From Arthrobacter sp. ISL-5 (lineage in GTDB: Bacteria > Actinomycetota > Actinomycetes > Actinomycetales > Micrococcaceae), in NCBI RefSeq assembly GCF_018613835.1, contig NZ_JAGGPM010000026.1, positions 1-64,000 on the forward strand: 64,000 bases of DNA. The letters are read 5' to 3'. This document shows, in pieces, positions 9,033 to 18,580 of the stretch; position 1 is the stretch's first letter, and each line of letters starts with the position of its first letter. Below the pieces are notes generated by a model. The model ran no database searches, had not been told where the DNA came from, and saw only the letters and a program-made list of their open reading frames with translations. The translations under genes were made by a program, and so were the position numbers.

Positions 9033-9055
9033 CGTTACCGGTAGCGTTACCGGTA
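9033..9055. promoter_or_regulatory. Putative LacI operator repeats
   Basis: Two direct copies of CGTTACCGGTA (9033-9043 and 9045-9055), each containing the palindrome TACCGGTA, lie between the MFS gene and the divergent lacI-type gene. The location and CG-centred symmetry suit a LacI-family operator. Confidence 0.6.
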
Positions 9056-9118
9056 CTGGTGTTGCTAAGGTAAACCCGCAGTCCCCTGAATGTCAACGCT
9101 CGCTGTAGGAGGTGCAGG

Positions 9119-10129
9119 ATGACACGTCGAGTAACGCTCATGGATGTCTCAAAACAGGCTGGAGTCGGCGTGGCAACTGTGTCACGGGCCCTGGCGGCGG
9201 AACCGCACCGGGATGTCAGCCCCGCGACCCGCGAACGAATCCGCAGGATCGCCGACGATCTTGGCTATCGGCCCTCACTCGCGGCCAGGGCGTTACGGAC
9301 CGGCGAATACCGGGCTCTGAGTGTCATCGTTCCGGACTTCGAATGGGGCTGGTGGGAGCCGGTAGTCCGTAGCGCGTACAACGCCGCCGAAGAGCATGGC
9401 TACCACCTCCTCGTGCATCCGGTTGGCGAACGCAGGGGCGGAGCTGCCGGTACTATCTCGGCTCTTAGCAACGTGCCCACTGATGGAGTGATAGTTCTCG
9501 GATTCAGCGCGAGCCGGGAAGTGCAAAACGCCGCTGCTGCGCTTCGTCTACCGGTCGTATCCGTAGACGACACGGAGGCTAATCCGATACTCCCGACCGT
9601 ATCGGTAGACAATCGAGCAGGTGGTCGGATGGCAACCGAACACCTGCTCTCCCAAGGCCGGCAAAGGCTCGCATATGTCGGAAACACGTGGGCGGGTAAC
9701 TTCGTTGATCAGCGAATTCAAGGATTTAGAGACGCTCACGACTCCGCGGGTATCGAAGTCAATGACCGGCTAATCCTCAGGTGTGAGAACCCGTGGGACG
9801 ATCCACCGTTCACCTTCAAGGAGCTCGACGAACTCCTCGCAGACGGCGTGCGCATCGACGGGATGTTCTGCGAGTACGACCGGATGGCAGGTCCTGCATT
9901 ACGGTCACTGCGCAGGGCAGGATTGACCGTGCCGGGCGATGTTGCCGTGGTCGGCTACGACGACGAGGAATGGGCTAAGCTAACAGATCCTCCGCTGACC
10001 ACCATCCGGCAGCCCTACGAAGAACTCGGTGCTCTCGCGGTATCACTCGCGATTCAAGCCCAGACCCGGCCCGTGGCCGCAGAGCGGCGAACGGTCGTCC
10101 CCACTCTTCGTAAACGTCAGTCTGCATAG
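9119..10129 (+). CDS. LacI-family transcriptional regulator
   Basis: A 336-residue repressor. The N-terminal HTH (residues 3-50, VTLMDVSKQAGVGVATVSRAL) and hinge helix (PSLAARALRTG) are followed by a periplasmic-binding-protein-like effector domain with VVSVDD, HLLSQGRQRLAYVG and GDVAVVGYDDEEWA. An AGGAGG ribosome-binding site lies at 9108-9113. It is divergent from the truncated MFS transporter and probably represses it through the CGTTACCGGTA repeats. The SMR pair that follows might be read through from the same transcript. Confidence 0.92.
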   Translation: MTRRVTLMDVSKQAGVGVATVSRALAAEPHRDVSPATRERIRRIADDLGYRPSLAARALRTGEYRALSVIVPDFEWGWWEPVVRSAYNAAEEHGYHLLVHPVGERRGGAAGTISALSNVPTDGVIVLGFSASREVQNAAAALRLPVVSVDDTEANPILPTVSVDNRAGGRMATEHLLSQGRQRLAYVGNTWAGNFVDQRIQGFRDAHDSAGIEVNDRLILRCENPWDDPPFTFKELDELLADGVRIDGMFCEYDRMAGPALRSLRRAGLTVPGDVAVVGYDDEEWAKLTDPPLTTIRQPYEELGALAVSLAIQAQTRPVAAERRTVVPTLRKRQSA

Positions 10130-10164
10130 ATCTCCCAGCACCTCTTCACCGAAGGAACCATCCA

Positions 10165-10521
10165 ATGAACAAGACCACCAAAGGGTGGCTGCTTCTGGCT
10201 GCCGCCATCCTGGCAGAAGTGACTGGATCACTGTCCCTCAAGGGTGCGCTCGAACACCCTACCCTGTACGTCGTAGTAGCCGCTGGCTACCTCGGCGCAT
10301 TCGCCCTGCTCGCCGTCGTGCTCCGTGCCGGCATTGGGCTCGGTGTCGCCTACGGCATCTGGGGAGCAAGCGGCGTAGCGCTTACCGCGATCGGCTCGCT
10401 CGCCATCTTCGGTGAGCCGCTCACCTTCCTCATGGGTATCGGCATCGTCGTCATCATCGCCGGGGTCCTATGCGTCGAACTCGGAGCTCAAGCCGCACAC
10501 AAAAAAGCCGAGTCCGCGTAA
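10165..10521 (+). CDS. Small multidrug resistance (SMR) subunit 1
   Basis: A 118-residue four-helix membrane protein of the SMR family (EmrE/QacE type). The essential proton/drug-binding Glu is Glu18 in AAAILAEVTG, and the third-helix GVAYGIWGASG segment carries the conserved Trp. It overlaps the next SMR gene by one base (TAATG), so the two are translationally coupled. Two-gene SMR systems usually work as heterodimers exporting cationic drugs or guanidinium-like compounds. Confidence 0.9.
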   Translation: MNKTTKGWLLLAAAILAEVTGSLSLKGALEHPTLYVVVAAGYLGAFALLAVVLRAGIGLGVAYGIWGASGVALTAIGSLAIFGEPLTFLMGIGIVVIIAGVLCVELGAQAAHKKAESA

Positions 10522-10838
10522 TGGCCTACCTGTTCCTCACCGGCGCAATCATCTTCGAAGTCGCCGGCACCGTTAGCCTTCGCCTCGCTGTCGACAAAAA
10601 ACGCTGGTATGGCGGCGTAGCCGTCGGCTACCTCGTCGCCTTCATGATGCTCACCCTCACCCTCGCCAACGGTCTTCCCCTGGGCGTTTCCTACGGTATC
10701 TGGGCAGCAGCAGGCGTTGCCCTCACAGCCATCATCTCCAAATTCCTGTTCGAAGAACCCCTCACCTGGCTAATGGGCCTTGGAATAATCCTCGTAATCG
10801 GCGGCGTCCTGCTCGTCGAACTCGGCACAGCTCATTAA
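10521..10838 (+). CDS. Small multidrug resistance (SMR) subunit 2
   Basis: A 105-residue SMR protein with four helices, the conserved Glu13 in TGAIIFEVAGT, and GVSYGIWAAAGVALT in helix 3. It starts at the ATG sharing the final A of the upstream stop codon. It lacks the charged C-terminal extension of its partner, a common asymmetry in paired SMR pumps, consistent with opposite membrane insertion and heterodimer formation. Confidence 0.9.
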   Translation: MAYLFLTGAIIFEVAGTVSLRLAVDKKRWYGGVAVGYLVAFMMLTLTLANGLPLGVSYGIWAAAGVALTAIISKFLFEEPLTWLMGLGIILVIGGVLLVELGTAH

Positions 10839-11486
10839 CAAGACCCCCGCAGAAGCCAGCCGGTAGCAGCCAGACCGGGACAGATCACTGATGAACCTAC
10901 GCCCGATGAAGGATTGCTAGCGGGGCACCACGGGTGACATATAACGCTGCGAAAACGCCGCCACTTATCGCTGTTATCCACACCCCCGGCCGCCGTGCGG
11001 TGCTGCTGAGGACGGGTCGTGCCTTGCCCGGTCCGGTGTCTCGAAAAGCTGTTGTATTTCAAGACGTGGTCGAGGTCGACGGCGATGACCACGCTGTGGG
11101 GCATTTTTATTCTGGATTGTGGCCTCAAGGAGGTGTTTTGTCCACCAGCGCTGCGGGTCTGAGTAGCCGGAAGGCGCCTTCGGGCAGTTCCCCGTTCAAG
11201 ACAGCGTCGCCACGGTGGACCAGTTCGGCGGAGGGGACGTCGAGGCAGGTCAGAGCGCACAAAGGTGATTGCTCGCGCGGCCCTTCCTAGTCCATCCATT
11301 CAAAGGGCTGACAGGGCAGCCCAGGCGCCCCTCTTCGAGCGGAGTGCCTGATACGGGGAGTCGAGAATCCCCGCGACAAGGCGCCCAGCAGCTTCCCTCG
11401 GCTATTTCAGTGCATCGGAGGCGGTCAGGTCGTGTCGGCATGGCGTCGAAGCGGCATACCCCTACCGGGAGTTGCAGGGTTGGAGA
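10839..11486. other. Intergenic region with a possible gene remnant
   Basis: No convincing intact gene. On the minus strand around 11140-11260 one frame reads like a protein C-terminus (LTCLDVPSAELVHRGD, then GELPEGAFRLLRPAAL and a stop), without a start or recognisable family. The segment TCTCGAAAAGCT occurs at both about 7903 and 11040, possibly a leftover junction. No promoter or terminator could be assigned. Confidence 0.35.
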
Positions 11487-12077
11487 TTAGGGCCCGAGCG
11501 CCCCAAAGGTGGCGCTGAGGATCTCCTGCAGGCCCTGCATCTCGTCGGTCTCGGCCCAGGTTGCCAGGGCGACATCGAAGGCGCAGAGGCTGGCCTGGAC
11601 GATTACCTTCGCTCGTAGGAGAGCGTGGTTACCGTGGAGCCGCTGGGCGACAATAGGGGTCAGGATTTCAGCCCACTGCAGGTGCTTCTCGAAGTTGCGC
11701 GCGCGGAGTGAGGGTGTGCTCGAGAGTAGCCGGATCGCGATCTTGTCACGGTCGGTCTGCTCGCGGGTGCTGAGCATCGTGGCGTACGCGGCATACAGCG
11801 ACTCGATGGCGCGCTCGTCAGTCGTTCGGGCTGCGAACGCTTCGGCCACGCGCTCCCCGTAGTCGGCGAGGGTACCGATGACCATGTCCTCTTTCGCGGG
11901 GAAGTACCGGTGCACACTCCTCGCGGACACACCGGCAGCTGCTGCGACCTGCTCGACGGTCACGCCCTCGAAACCGCGTTCGGCGAAAAGGTCGACCGCC
12001 ACATCGGAAAGTCGTTGCCTGACCACGTCGCGAGTGACGGCGCGGAGTCCTCCACGTGGGGTGTCTTGATGGCTCAT
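11487..12077 (-). CDS. TetR-family transcriptional regulator
   Basis: A 196-residue repressor. The N-terminal HTH (about residues 18-65) contains VTVEQVAAAAGVSARSVHRYFPAKEDM. The C-terminal part is the helical ligand-binding and dimer domain. It is divergent from the aldo/keto reductase at 12161, and the 80-bp gap holds a palindromic site repeated in front of the second aldo/keto reductase. It is therefore the likely repressor of both reductase genes. Confidence 0.92.
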   Translation of the reverse strand: MSHQDTPRGGLRAVTRDVVRQRLSDVAVDLFAERGFEGVTVEQVAAAAGVSARSVHRYFPAKEDMVIGTLADYGERVAEAFAARTTDERAIESLYAAYATMLSTREQTDRDKIAIRLLSSTPSLRARNFEKHLQWAEILTPIVAQRLHGNHALLRAKVIVQASLCAFDVALATWAETDEMQGLQEILSATFGALGP

Positions 12078-12092
12078 GGAGACATTCTACAT

Positions 12093-12116
12093 CTGACAGA
12101 TATGTCGGACTCTGAC
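12093..12116. promoter_or_regulatory. Putative TetR operator, site 1
   Basis: Overlapping symmetric elements CTGACAGATATGTCGG (12093-12108) and GTCGGACTCTGAC (12104-12116) lie between the divergent tetR and aldo/keto reductase genes, just ahead of a CATAAT -10-like box at 12125. Twelve of 13 bases of the second element recur at 13202-13214. Confidence 0.6.
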
Positions 12117-12160
12117 AGATGTGGCATAATATGACTATCTGCCTCGGGAAAGGTTTTCAC

Positions 12161-13087
12161 ATGAAGAGACGCACCCTCGGCCAGCAAGGGCTGGCCACCT
12201 CTGCCATCGGCTACGGCGCGATGGATACTGCCCTCGGGAACGGCGCGGACTACGACGCCGCGTCGATCTCTGCGATACGCAGCGCTCACGAAGCCGGCGT
12301 CACACATTTCGATACCGCCGAGCTCTACGGTTGGGGCAAGAGTGAGCGGGTGCTCGGCGAAGCCCTCGCCCCGATCCGCGACGAGGTGACGATCGCAACG
12401 AAATTCGGATTCACGCCGGCATTCACCCCGAACTCGCGCCTGGACCACGTGCGGGACGTGGTGGACAACAGCCTCCGACGCCTCGGCGTCGATACCATCG
12501 ACGTGCTCTACCAGCACATCCACGACCCGGCAGTTCCCATCGAGGACGTCGTGGGACTGATGGCGGAGTTCGTGGACGCCGGGAAGGTGAAGTACCTGGG
12601 CCTGTCCAACACCAGTGCCGAGAACATCCGGAAGGCCCACGCCGTCCACCCGATCAGCGTCGTGCAGACCTCTTACTCGATCTTCGACCGCCAGTCCGAG
12701 ACGCTGTTCGAAGTGCTTGAGGAGCTCGGGATCGGCCTGATCGCCTACCGCCCCCTGGCTAGAGGATTTCTCACCGGCGCCGTAAAGCCCCTCGAGGGCT
12801 ACCCGGCCGGTGACTTCCGCCGCAACAACCCCTGGTGGGCACCCGGCAACTTCGAAGCGAACCTCGCGATCGCCGAGGAGCTGCAGGTTCTCGCGGACAG
12901 GCGGGGAGTGACGTTGTCGCAACTGTCCCTCGCTTGGCTGCTCGCCCGCAAGCCCTACATTGTCCCCATCCCCGGCTCCCGAGGCCCGGTGCGAGTGACC
13001 GAAAACTCGGCGGCCTCCGAGTTCATCCTGACACCCGACGACCTCGCCCAGATCGAGCGGATCGCACCCCGCGGAGCCCACGTCTAA
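12161..13087 (+). CDS. Aldo/keto reductase (copy 1)
   Basis: A 308-residue NADPH-dependent (alpha/beta)8-barrel reductase. The catalytic tetrad is visible: Asp51 and Tyr56 (FDTAELYG), Lys81 (ATKFGF) and His119 (LYQHIHDP). The C-terminal cofactor-binding segment IVPIPGSRGPVRVTEN is present. ATG 12161 gives the family start [11 protein letters not shown] and has GGGAAAGG upstream. It is a close paralogue of the gene at 13295. The likely role is reduction of reactive aldehydes or quinones, or another stress substrate sensed by the divergent TetR. Confidence 0.92.
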   Translation: MKRRTLGQQGLATSAIGYGAMDTALGNGADYDAASISAIRSAHEAGVTHFDTAELYGWGKSERVLGEALAPIRDEVTIATKFGFTPAFTPNSRLDHVRDVVDNSLRRLGVDTIDVLYQHIHDPAVPIEDVVGLMAEFVDAGKVKYLGLSNTSAENIRKAHAVHPISVVQTSYSIFDRQSETLFEVLEELGIGLIAYRPLARGFLTGAVKPLEGYPAGDFRRNNPWWAPGNFEANLAIAEELQVLADRRGVTLSQLSLAWLLARKPYIVPIPGSRGPVRVTENSAASEFILTPDDLAQIERIAPRGAHV

Positions 13088-13201
13088 CGCTGAACCTCAT
13101 GGGTCACGACAGCAGAACCCGGCGCCACGAACACCCGCCTGGCACGGCTTTTCCCAAACAGCTTCCCACTATCTGCCGGACCCGAGCACCGGGAATATTC
13201 T

Positions 13202-14257
<1,056 letters not shown>

Positions 14258-14362
14258 CCATCTGACGAGGCGCAGAAGGCACAGGCACGCTCCGTTCGCC
14301 GCGAATCCTCAGCTGAGAATAATTGGCCGACATCAACGAACACCTGACAAAGGAGTGCCACC

Positions 14363-14722
14363 GTGAACATCCGCATCACTCTTCCCAACGGCGAAGCGAC
14401 GGGCGAGATCATTGATTCGCCCGCTGGTCGAGAACTCTCCAGCGCGCTCCCGCTCACGCTCACTATGGGAGACCTCTTCGAGCGCGAGAAGATGGGCCCC
14501 TTGCCCAGGGCCCTCGCGAACGTCGCCGGCACCGTCGAGGCGTACACCGTCGGCCAGATCGCCTACTGGGCCCCGAGCCAGGACATCGTCTTCTTCTACG
14601 CCGACACCGGGGATCTCTCAATCCCCGGGCCGGGCATCGTTCACCTGGGCACCATCACCACTGGCCTGGACCTGATCGCCGCCGCCGGTGATCCCTTCAC
14701 CATGACCATCGAGAAGGCCTGA
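14363..14722 (+). CDS. Cyclophilin-like fold protein
   Basis: A 119-residue protein starting at GTG 14363 with AAGGAG at 14350-14355. It has the features of the small bacterial cyclophilin-like family: an N-terminal beta-rich segment, SSALPLTLTMGDLFEREKMG, and a central GQIAYWAPSQDIVFFYAD stretch. Members of this family share the cyclophilin beta-barrel but usually lack prolyl-isomerase residues; their function is unknown. Its position after the reductases suggests the same stress regulon. Confidence 0.8.
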   Translation: MNIRITLPNGEATGEIIDSPAGRELSSALPLTLTMGDLFEREKMGPLPRALANVAGTVEAYTVGQIAYWAPSQDIVFFYADTGDLSIPGPGIVHLGTITTGLDLIAAAGDPFTMTIEKA

Positions 14723-14746
14723 CCAGAACCTGCTCCGGGACGAAAG

Positions 14747-14790
14747 CGATCCCGTACCCTTCCGCCATTTGATGGAAGAGTGCGGGATCG
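14747..14790. terminator. Hairpin between convergent genes
   Basis: CGATCCCG (14747-14754) pairs with CGGGATCG (14783-14790), and an inner CTTCC/GGAAG pair extends the stem. There is no strong T-run, but the position between convergent genes suits a bidirectional terminator. Confidence 0.55.
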
Positions 14791-14802
14791 GTGTTCATCT
14801 AC

Positions 14803-15798
14803 TCAGGTGGCGGCGAGAACGACGACATTCTTCCCAGGTCGCCGTTCGCCCTCGAAGGCGCGATGGGCGGTTGCCACCTCGTCGAGTCCCGAATACACGC
14901 CCGCGATGACGATCTTCAAGGTCCCGGCCTCGATCGCCGCGAGGTAGCGGGCGAGTGCGTCTGTGGGGAGGTCCGAGGCGCGGCCTGCGTAGCTGGTGAG
15001 GTGGACACCGTTGGGAATCTCGAACGGGGAGAACTGCGCAATAGTCCACTCGTCGGCGAGAGAGCCGATAAAACACACTGTCCCGCCGGCGCGGATGAGG
15101 GCGAGCATTGCAGGCAGAGAGTGTGCGCTGACGAACTCGAGAACCCCATCGACTCCCGTCGGAGCAATTTCGGCCACCGTTTCCGAAAGTCGCTCGTCGT
15201 CGATCAGGGCGTAGTCGGCGCCGACGCGTTTCAACAAATCGATGCTAGCCGGAGCGCGGGTGGTCGCGATGACCGTTGCACCGAGCTGGTGGGCGATCGC
15301 GATCGCGGTGAGCCCTACGGTGGAGGTGCCACCGTGGATGAGGATGCGCTGTCCGGCCGCCAGCCGCAGCCCGGTGGTGATCGCCCCGTGCGCGGTTTGC
15401 AGCATCTCTGGGAGCGCGCCGACGACATCCCATCCCAGGTCCGTGTCGAACGGGATCACGTTCGCTGCGTCGACGACGGTGTACTCGGCGTAGCTGCCGT
15501 CGATGGTTCGGCCGAGACCACCCATTAGGGAGGCGACTTTCTGCCCGGGAGCGAGGTGGACGCCGTCGCCGACGGCGTCCACGACACCGACGGCTTCGAT
15601 GCCCAAGATCCGGGGCAAGGAGAAGTCGGGACCGGATTCACCCTTGCGGCTCGTCACCTCGGACTCGTTGACCCCGAACGCCATCACGTGAATACGCACC
15701 CATCCCGGGCGCACTTCGGGGATCGGTACGTCACTGACGATGAGGCCGTCGATGTCGACGGGGCCCGTGAGCCGGATTGCGCGCATCGTCTCAGGCAT
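14803..15798 (-). CDS. Zinc-independent MDR oxidoreductase (quinone reductase-like)
   Basis: A 331-residue medium-chain dehydrogenase/reductase. It has the N-terminal GroES-like domain (residues 1-125) and a Rossmann domain with GGTSTVGLTAIAIAHQLGA as the NADPH-binding loop. The cysteines and histidines that bind zinc in alcohol dehydrogenases are absent, placing it in the quinone-oxidoreductase branch. ATG 15798 overlaps the 3' end of the upstream tetR gene by eight bases, so the two form an operon. The probable role is NADPH-dependent reduction of quinones or enones under control of that TetR. Confidence 0.88.
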   Translation of the reverse strand: MPETMRAIRLTGPVDIDGLIVSDVPIPEVRPGWVRIHVMAFGVNESEVTSRKGESGPDFSLPRILGIEAVGVVDAVGDGVHLAPGQKVASLMGGLGRTIDGSYAEYTVVDAANVIPFDTDLGWDVVGALPEMLQTAHGAITTGLRLAAGQRILIHGGTSTVGLTAIAIAHQLGATVIATTRAPASIDLLKRVGADYALIDDERLSETVAEIAPTGVDGVLEFVSAHSLPAMLALIRAGGTVCFIGSLADEWTIAQFSPFEIPNGVHLTSYAGRASDLPTDALARYLAAIEAGTLKIVIAGVYSGLDEVATAHRAFEGERRPGKNVVVLAAT

Positions 15799-16384
15799 GG
15801 TTCTGCTCCTTTTCGTGGAATGGGTGACCCGGTGCGGGGAGGTTGACGAGGGCTTCGAAGGCTTGGCGCACGGTGAGTTCATCGAGTGCAGTGTCCGGAT
15901 GCGCCAGGCGGTGGCTCCACCAGCCCCAGAGCAGGGCATTGATGGCAAGCGCCGTGCTATTCGGGAGGACGCGGTGGAGCATCACAAGGGAGTCGTCTTC
16001 AACTGCTTGAAGGACGTCGGCGACCTTCGGGTTTCGTGCGCCGTAGTGGCGTATCTCCGCATACAGGCGGATATCGTCGAGAGTCGGGCTCGTCGCACCG
16101 ATCGTCGCGTCGACAAGCGCGTCAACGACGTCGTCCCGGGTTTGTGCCTCACGGAGTGGGTCCGCGTAGCGGGGTTCGAGATCGCTGCGGGTCGTGTCGA
16201 GCGCACTAAGGATGAGCCCCTCGAGGGTGGGGAAGTAGTACGTCATGGATCCCAGCGGCACTCCGGCGTGCGCGGCGATTCCCCGATACGAGGCCGCCTC
16301 CATGCCACCGGCCCTGATCACGTCCAGCGTCGCTTGCAGGATCCGGGCGCGACGTCCGGGGTCGTTCGGTTTCCCTCGGCGCAT
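15791..16384 (-). CDS. TetR-family transcriptional regulator
   Basis: A 197-residue regulator with HTH YRGIAAHAGVPLGSMTYYFPTLEGL (about residues 33-58) and a TetR_C-like ligand domain. ATG 16384 follows a GGGAGAAG ribosome-binding site and is preferred over a start 11 codons upstream that would lie in the operator. It is divergent from the YjbR-YjbR-RarA operon and leads into the quinone reductase gene. Two near-identical palindromic sites lie just upstream. Confidence 0.9.
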   Translation of the reverse strand: MRRGKPNDPGRRARILQATLDVIRAGGMEAASYRGIAAHAGVPLGSMTYYFPTLEGLILSALDTTRSDLEPRYADPLREAQTRDDVVDALVDATIGATSPTLDDIRLYAEIRHYGARNPKVADVLQAVEDDSLVMLHRVLPNSTALAINALLWGWWSHRLAHPDTALDELTVRQAFEALVNLPAPGHPFHEKEQNHA

Positions 16385-16411
16385 GTTCTTCTCCCATGTC
16401 TGAGCTAGTGC

Positions 16412-16447
16412 GTACACTTGTACCTAGCTTAGTGCGTACGCAAGTAC
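16412..16447. promoter_or_regulatory. Tandem TetR operator
   Basis: TAGTGCGTAC occurs twice, heading two imperfect palindromes: GTACACTTGTAC (16412-16423) and GTACGCAAGTAC (16436-16447), 24 bp apart. They sit between divergent tetR and yjbR genes and could control both directions. Confidence 0.68.
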
Positions 16448-16483
16448 ATACCGGTTTTCAATCTAGTCCAGGAGGGGCGCCGT

Positions 16484-16870
16484 ATGGATGGCGAAAAACT
16501 GCAGGAGCATGCTCGGGCACGATCCCAGGAGCTCCCCGGCGCGAATCTGGAGCACCCGTTCGGGCCCGACTGGGAGGTCTTCAAGGTGCGGGACAAGGTT
16601 TTCATGCTGCTCACCGAGGTGACCGGGGAGCCGATCGTCATCTTGAAAACGGACCCAGCGGACGGGATGGCGCTTCGCGAGCAGCACGCCGATATCACCC
16701 CCGGATACCACATGAACAAGAAGCACTGGATCACACTGCACCCCTCCGGCGACCTGCAGAAACAGATGATCGACGACCTGGTCACAGAGTCGTACCTGCT
16801 CGTCGTTGAGAATCTGCCGCTCGCGAAGCGGCCGGTCGACCCTGCCACGTTCGGACGGGATACGCGGTGA
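16484..16870 (+). CDS. MmcQ/YjbR family protein 1
   Basis: A 128-residue protein of the MmcQ/YjbR family, which has a CyaY-like fold and was proposed to bind DNA. Family features seen are the HPFGPDWEVFKVRDKVF segment, LKTDPADGMALRE, and GYHMNKKHWITLHP near residues 75-88. It overlaps the next yjbR-like gene by four bases (GTGA). It is first in a tightly packed operon with a second YjbR protein and rarA. The function of the family is not settled. Confidence 0.88.
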   Translation: MDGEKLQEHARARSQELPGANLEHPFGPDWEVFKVRDKVFMLLTEVTGEPIVILKTDPADGMALREQHADITPGYHMNKKHWITLHPSGDLQKQMIDDLVTESYLLVVENLPLAKRPVDPATFGRDTR

Positions 16871-17226
16871 CGCTCTCCGGTGACATGCTGCAACAGATCG
16901 CCCGTCGTGCCGCGGCCGCCCTGGAGGACGTCAGCAATGGCCGGCCGTTCACTCCGCACTTGGATGTGTGGAAGGTGCGTGACAAGGTGTTCCTCATTAT
17001 CACCGAGGACGAGCCGGATCAGCAGATCATCACGGTCAAGATCGACCCGCATCACGGTGACGCGCTCCGCCGGGACCACGACTCGATCACCGTCGGGCAT
17101 TACCTGCACAAACAGCACTGGATCTCCGTCGGACCCGGACCCGGCGTCACAAGGCGGTTCGTTGAGAACCTGGTGCAGGACTCCTACGACCTCGCCTCGA
17201 GCCGCCAAACCGGGGAGCGATCGTGA
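16867..17226 (+). CDS. MmcQ/YjbR family protein 2
   Basis: A 119-residue paralogue of the preceding protein: FTPHLDVWKVRDKVFLIITED aligns with its counterpart, as does VGHYLHKQHWISVGPG. It starts at a GTG inside the preceding stop (GTGA overlap) and its stop overlaps the rarA start in the same way. Two YjbR proteins translationally coupled to a replication-repair ATPase suggest a DNA-associated role, though this is inference from context. Confidence 0.88.
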   Translation: MTLSGDMLQQIARRAAAALEDVSNGRPFTPHLDVWKVRDKVFLIITEDEPDQQIITVKIDPHHGDALRRDHDSITVGHYLHKQHWISVGPGPGVTRRFVENLVQDSYDLASSRQTGERS

Positions 17227-18551
17227 GCGAGCAACCGCCGTCGCTGTTCGAGATGGACGATTCCTCACGGCCCCTCGCCGATCGACTGCGCCCGCGCACC
17301 CTGGCCGACGTCGTGGGCCAGGACCATCTCCTTGCCGCAGATGCGCCAATCGGGCGCATGGTCGGCGCGCAACGACTCGTGTCGATGATCCTGTGGGGCC
17401 CTCCCGGCTGCGGGAAGACGACCATCGCGCGACTCCTCGCAGAGCAAACCAACCTGGCGTTCGAACCGCTCTCGGCCACGTTCTCCGGTGTCGCGGACCT
17501 CAGGAAGGTGTTCCAGACAGCCCAGCGCCGGCGGGAGATCGGGCAGGGAACACTGCTCTTCGTCGACGAGATTCACCGCTTCAACCGCGCCCAACAGGAC
17601 TCGTTCCTGCCCTACGTCGAAGACGGCACGATTGTCCTCGTCGGCGCAACCACCGAGAACCCAAGCTTCGAACTCAACGGCGCACTGCTGTCCCGATGCC
17701 AGGTATTCGTCCTCAAACGCCTCGACGATGTAGCGCTCAGCACCCTCATGAATCGCGCCGAAGACATCCTCGGCGCACCGTTGCCACTGGACGAGAATGC
17801 CCGGCAGGCACTCATCGCGATGGCAGACGGAGACGGAAGGTACCTGCTGAACATGATCGAGCAGGTACAGCACCTAGCCGAACCCGTTGACTCAGCCACA
17901 CTCGCTGCCGCGGTGCAGAAACGCGCACCGTTATACGACAAATCGCAAGAGGGCCACTACAACCTCATCTCCGCGCTCCACAAATCGATGCGCGGCTCTG
18001 ACCCGGACGCAGCCCTGTACTGGCTGGCGCGCATGCTCGACGGCGGAGAGGACCCGCTGTTCATCGCCCGCCGGATCACCCGATTCGCCACCGAGGACAT
18101 CGGCATGGCCGATCCGAACGCCATCCAGCAAGCCCTCGCGGCCTGGGACGTGTACGAACGACTCGGCTCCCCGGAAGGGGAACTCGCGATCGCGCAAGCC
18201 GTGCTCTATCTCGCGACGGCCCCGAAGTCCATCGGCGTGTACCGAGGCTTCAACAAAGCCCACGCTGCGGCGAAACGCACCGGGTCGCTGATGCCGCCTG
18301 CGCACATCCTCAATGCCCCCACCCGGTTAATGAAGGACCTCGGCTACGGCAAGGGCTATCAGTACGACCCCGACACAGACACCGGGTTCTCCGGCGCCGA
18401 CTACTTCCCCGACGGCATGCCCCGGCAGACCTTCTACGAACCCACCGCCAACGGGTATGAACGCGCCATCACCGAACGCCTCCAGCTCTGGGCGCAACAA
18501 CGCTCCGCCAGCCCAGGCGCTTCTACCGGCAACAACTCCACAACCCCCTAA
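17223..18551 (+). CDS. rarA: Replication-associated recombination protein A (RarA/MgsA)
   Basis: A 442-residue clamp-loader-type AAA+ ATPase acting at stalled replication forks. Walker A is GPPGCGKTT (residues 58-66) and Walker B is LLFVDEIHRF with Asp114 and Glu115. Sensor motif GATTENPSFELN and the C-terminal tetramerisation region (SLMPPAHILNAP, GYGKGYQYDPD) complete the family pattern. It starts with a GTG overlapping the yjbR stop. A rarA copy in an accessory, TetR-regulated operon is unusual, because the gene is normally a housekeeping chromosomal one; it may be an extra copy, or this part of the window may be chromosomal. Confidence 0.95.
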   Translation: MSEQPPSLFEMDDSSRPLADRLRPRTLADVVGQDHLLAADAPIGRMVGAQRLVSMILWGPPGCGKTTIARLLAEQTNLAFEPLSATFSGVADLRKVFQTAQRRREIGQGTLLFVDEIHRFNRAQQDSFLPYVEDGTIVLVGATTENPSFELNGALLSRCQVFVLKRLDDVALSTLMNRAEDILGAPLPLDENARQALIAMADGDGRYLLNMIEQVQHLAEPVDSATLAAAVQKRAPLYDKSQEGHYNLISALHKSMRGSDPDAALYWLARMLDGGEDPLFIARRITRFATEDIGMADPNAIQQALAAWDVYERLGSPEGELAIAQAVLYLATAPKSIGVYRGFNKAHAAAKRTGSLMPPAHILNAPTRLMKDLGYGKGYQYDPDTDTGFSGADYFPDGMPRQTFYEPTANGYERAITERLQLWAQQRSASPGASTGNNSTTP

Positions 18552-18580
18552 ACCGACTGAGCTCTGGAAAGGACTCACCC

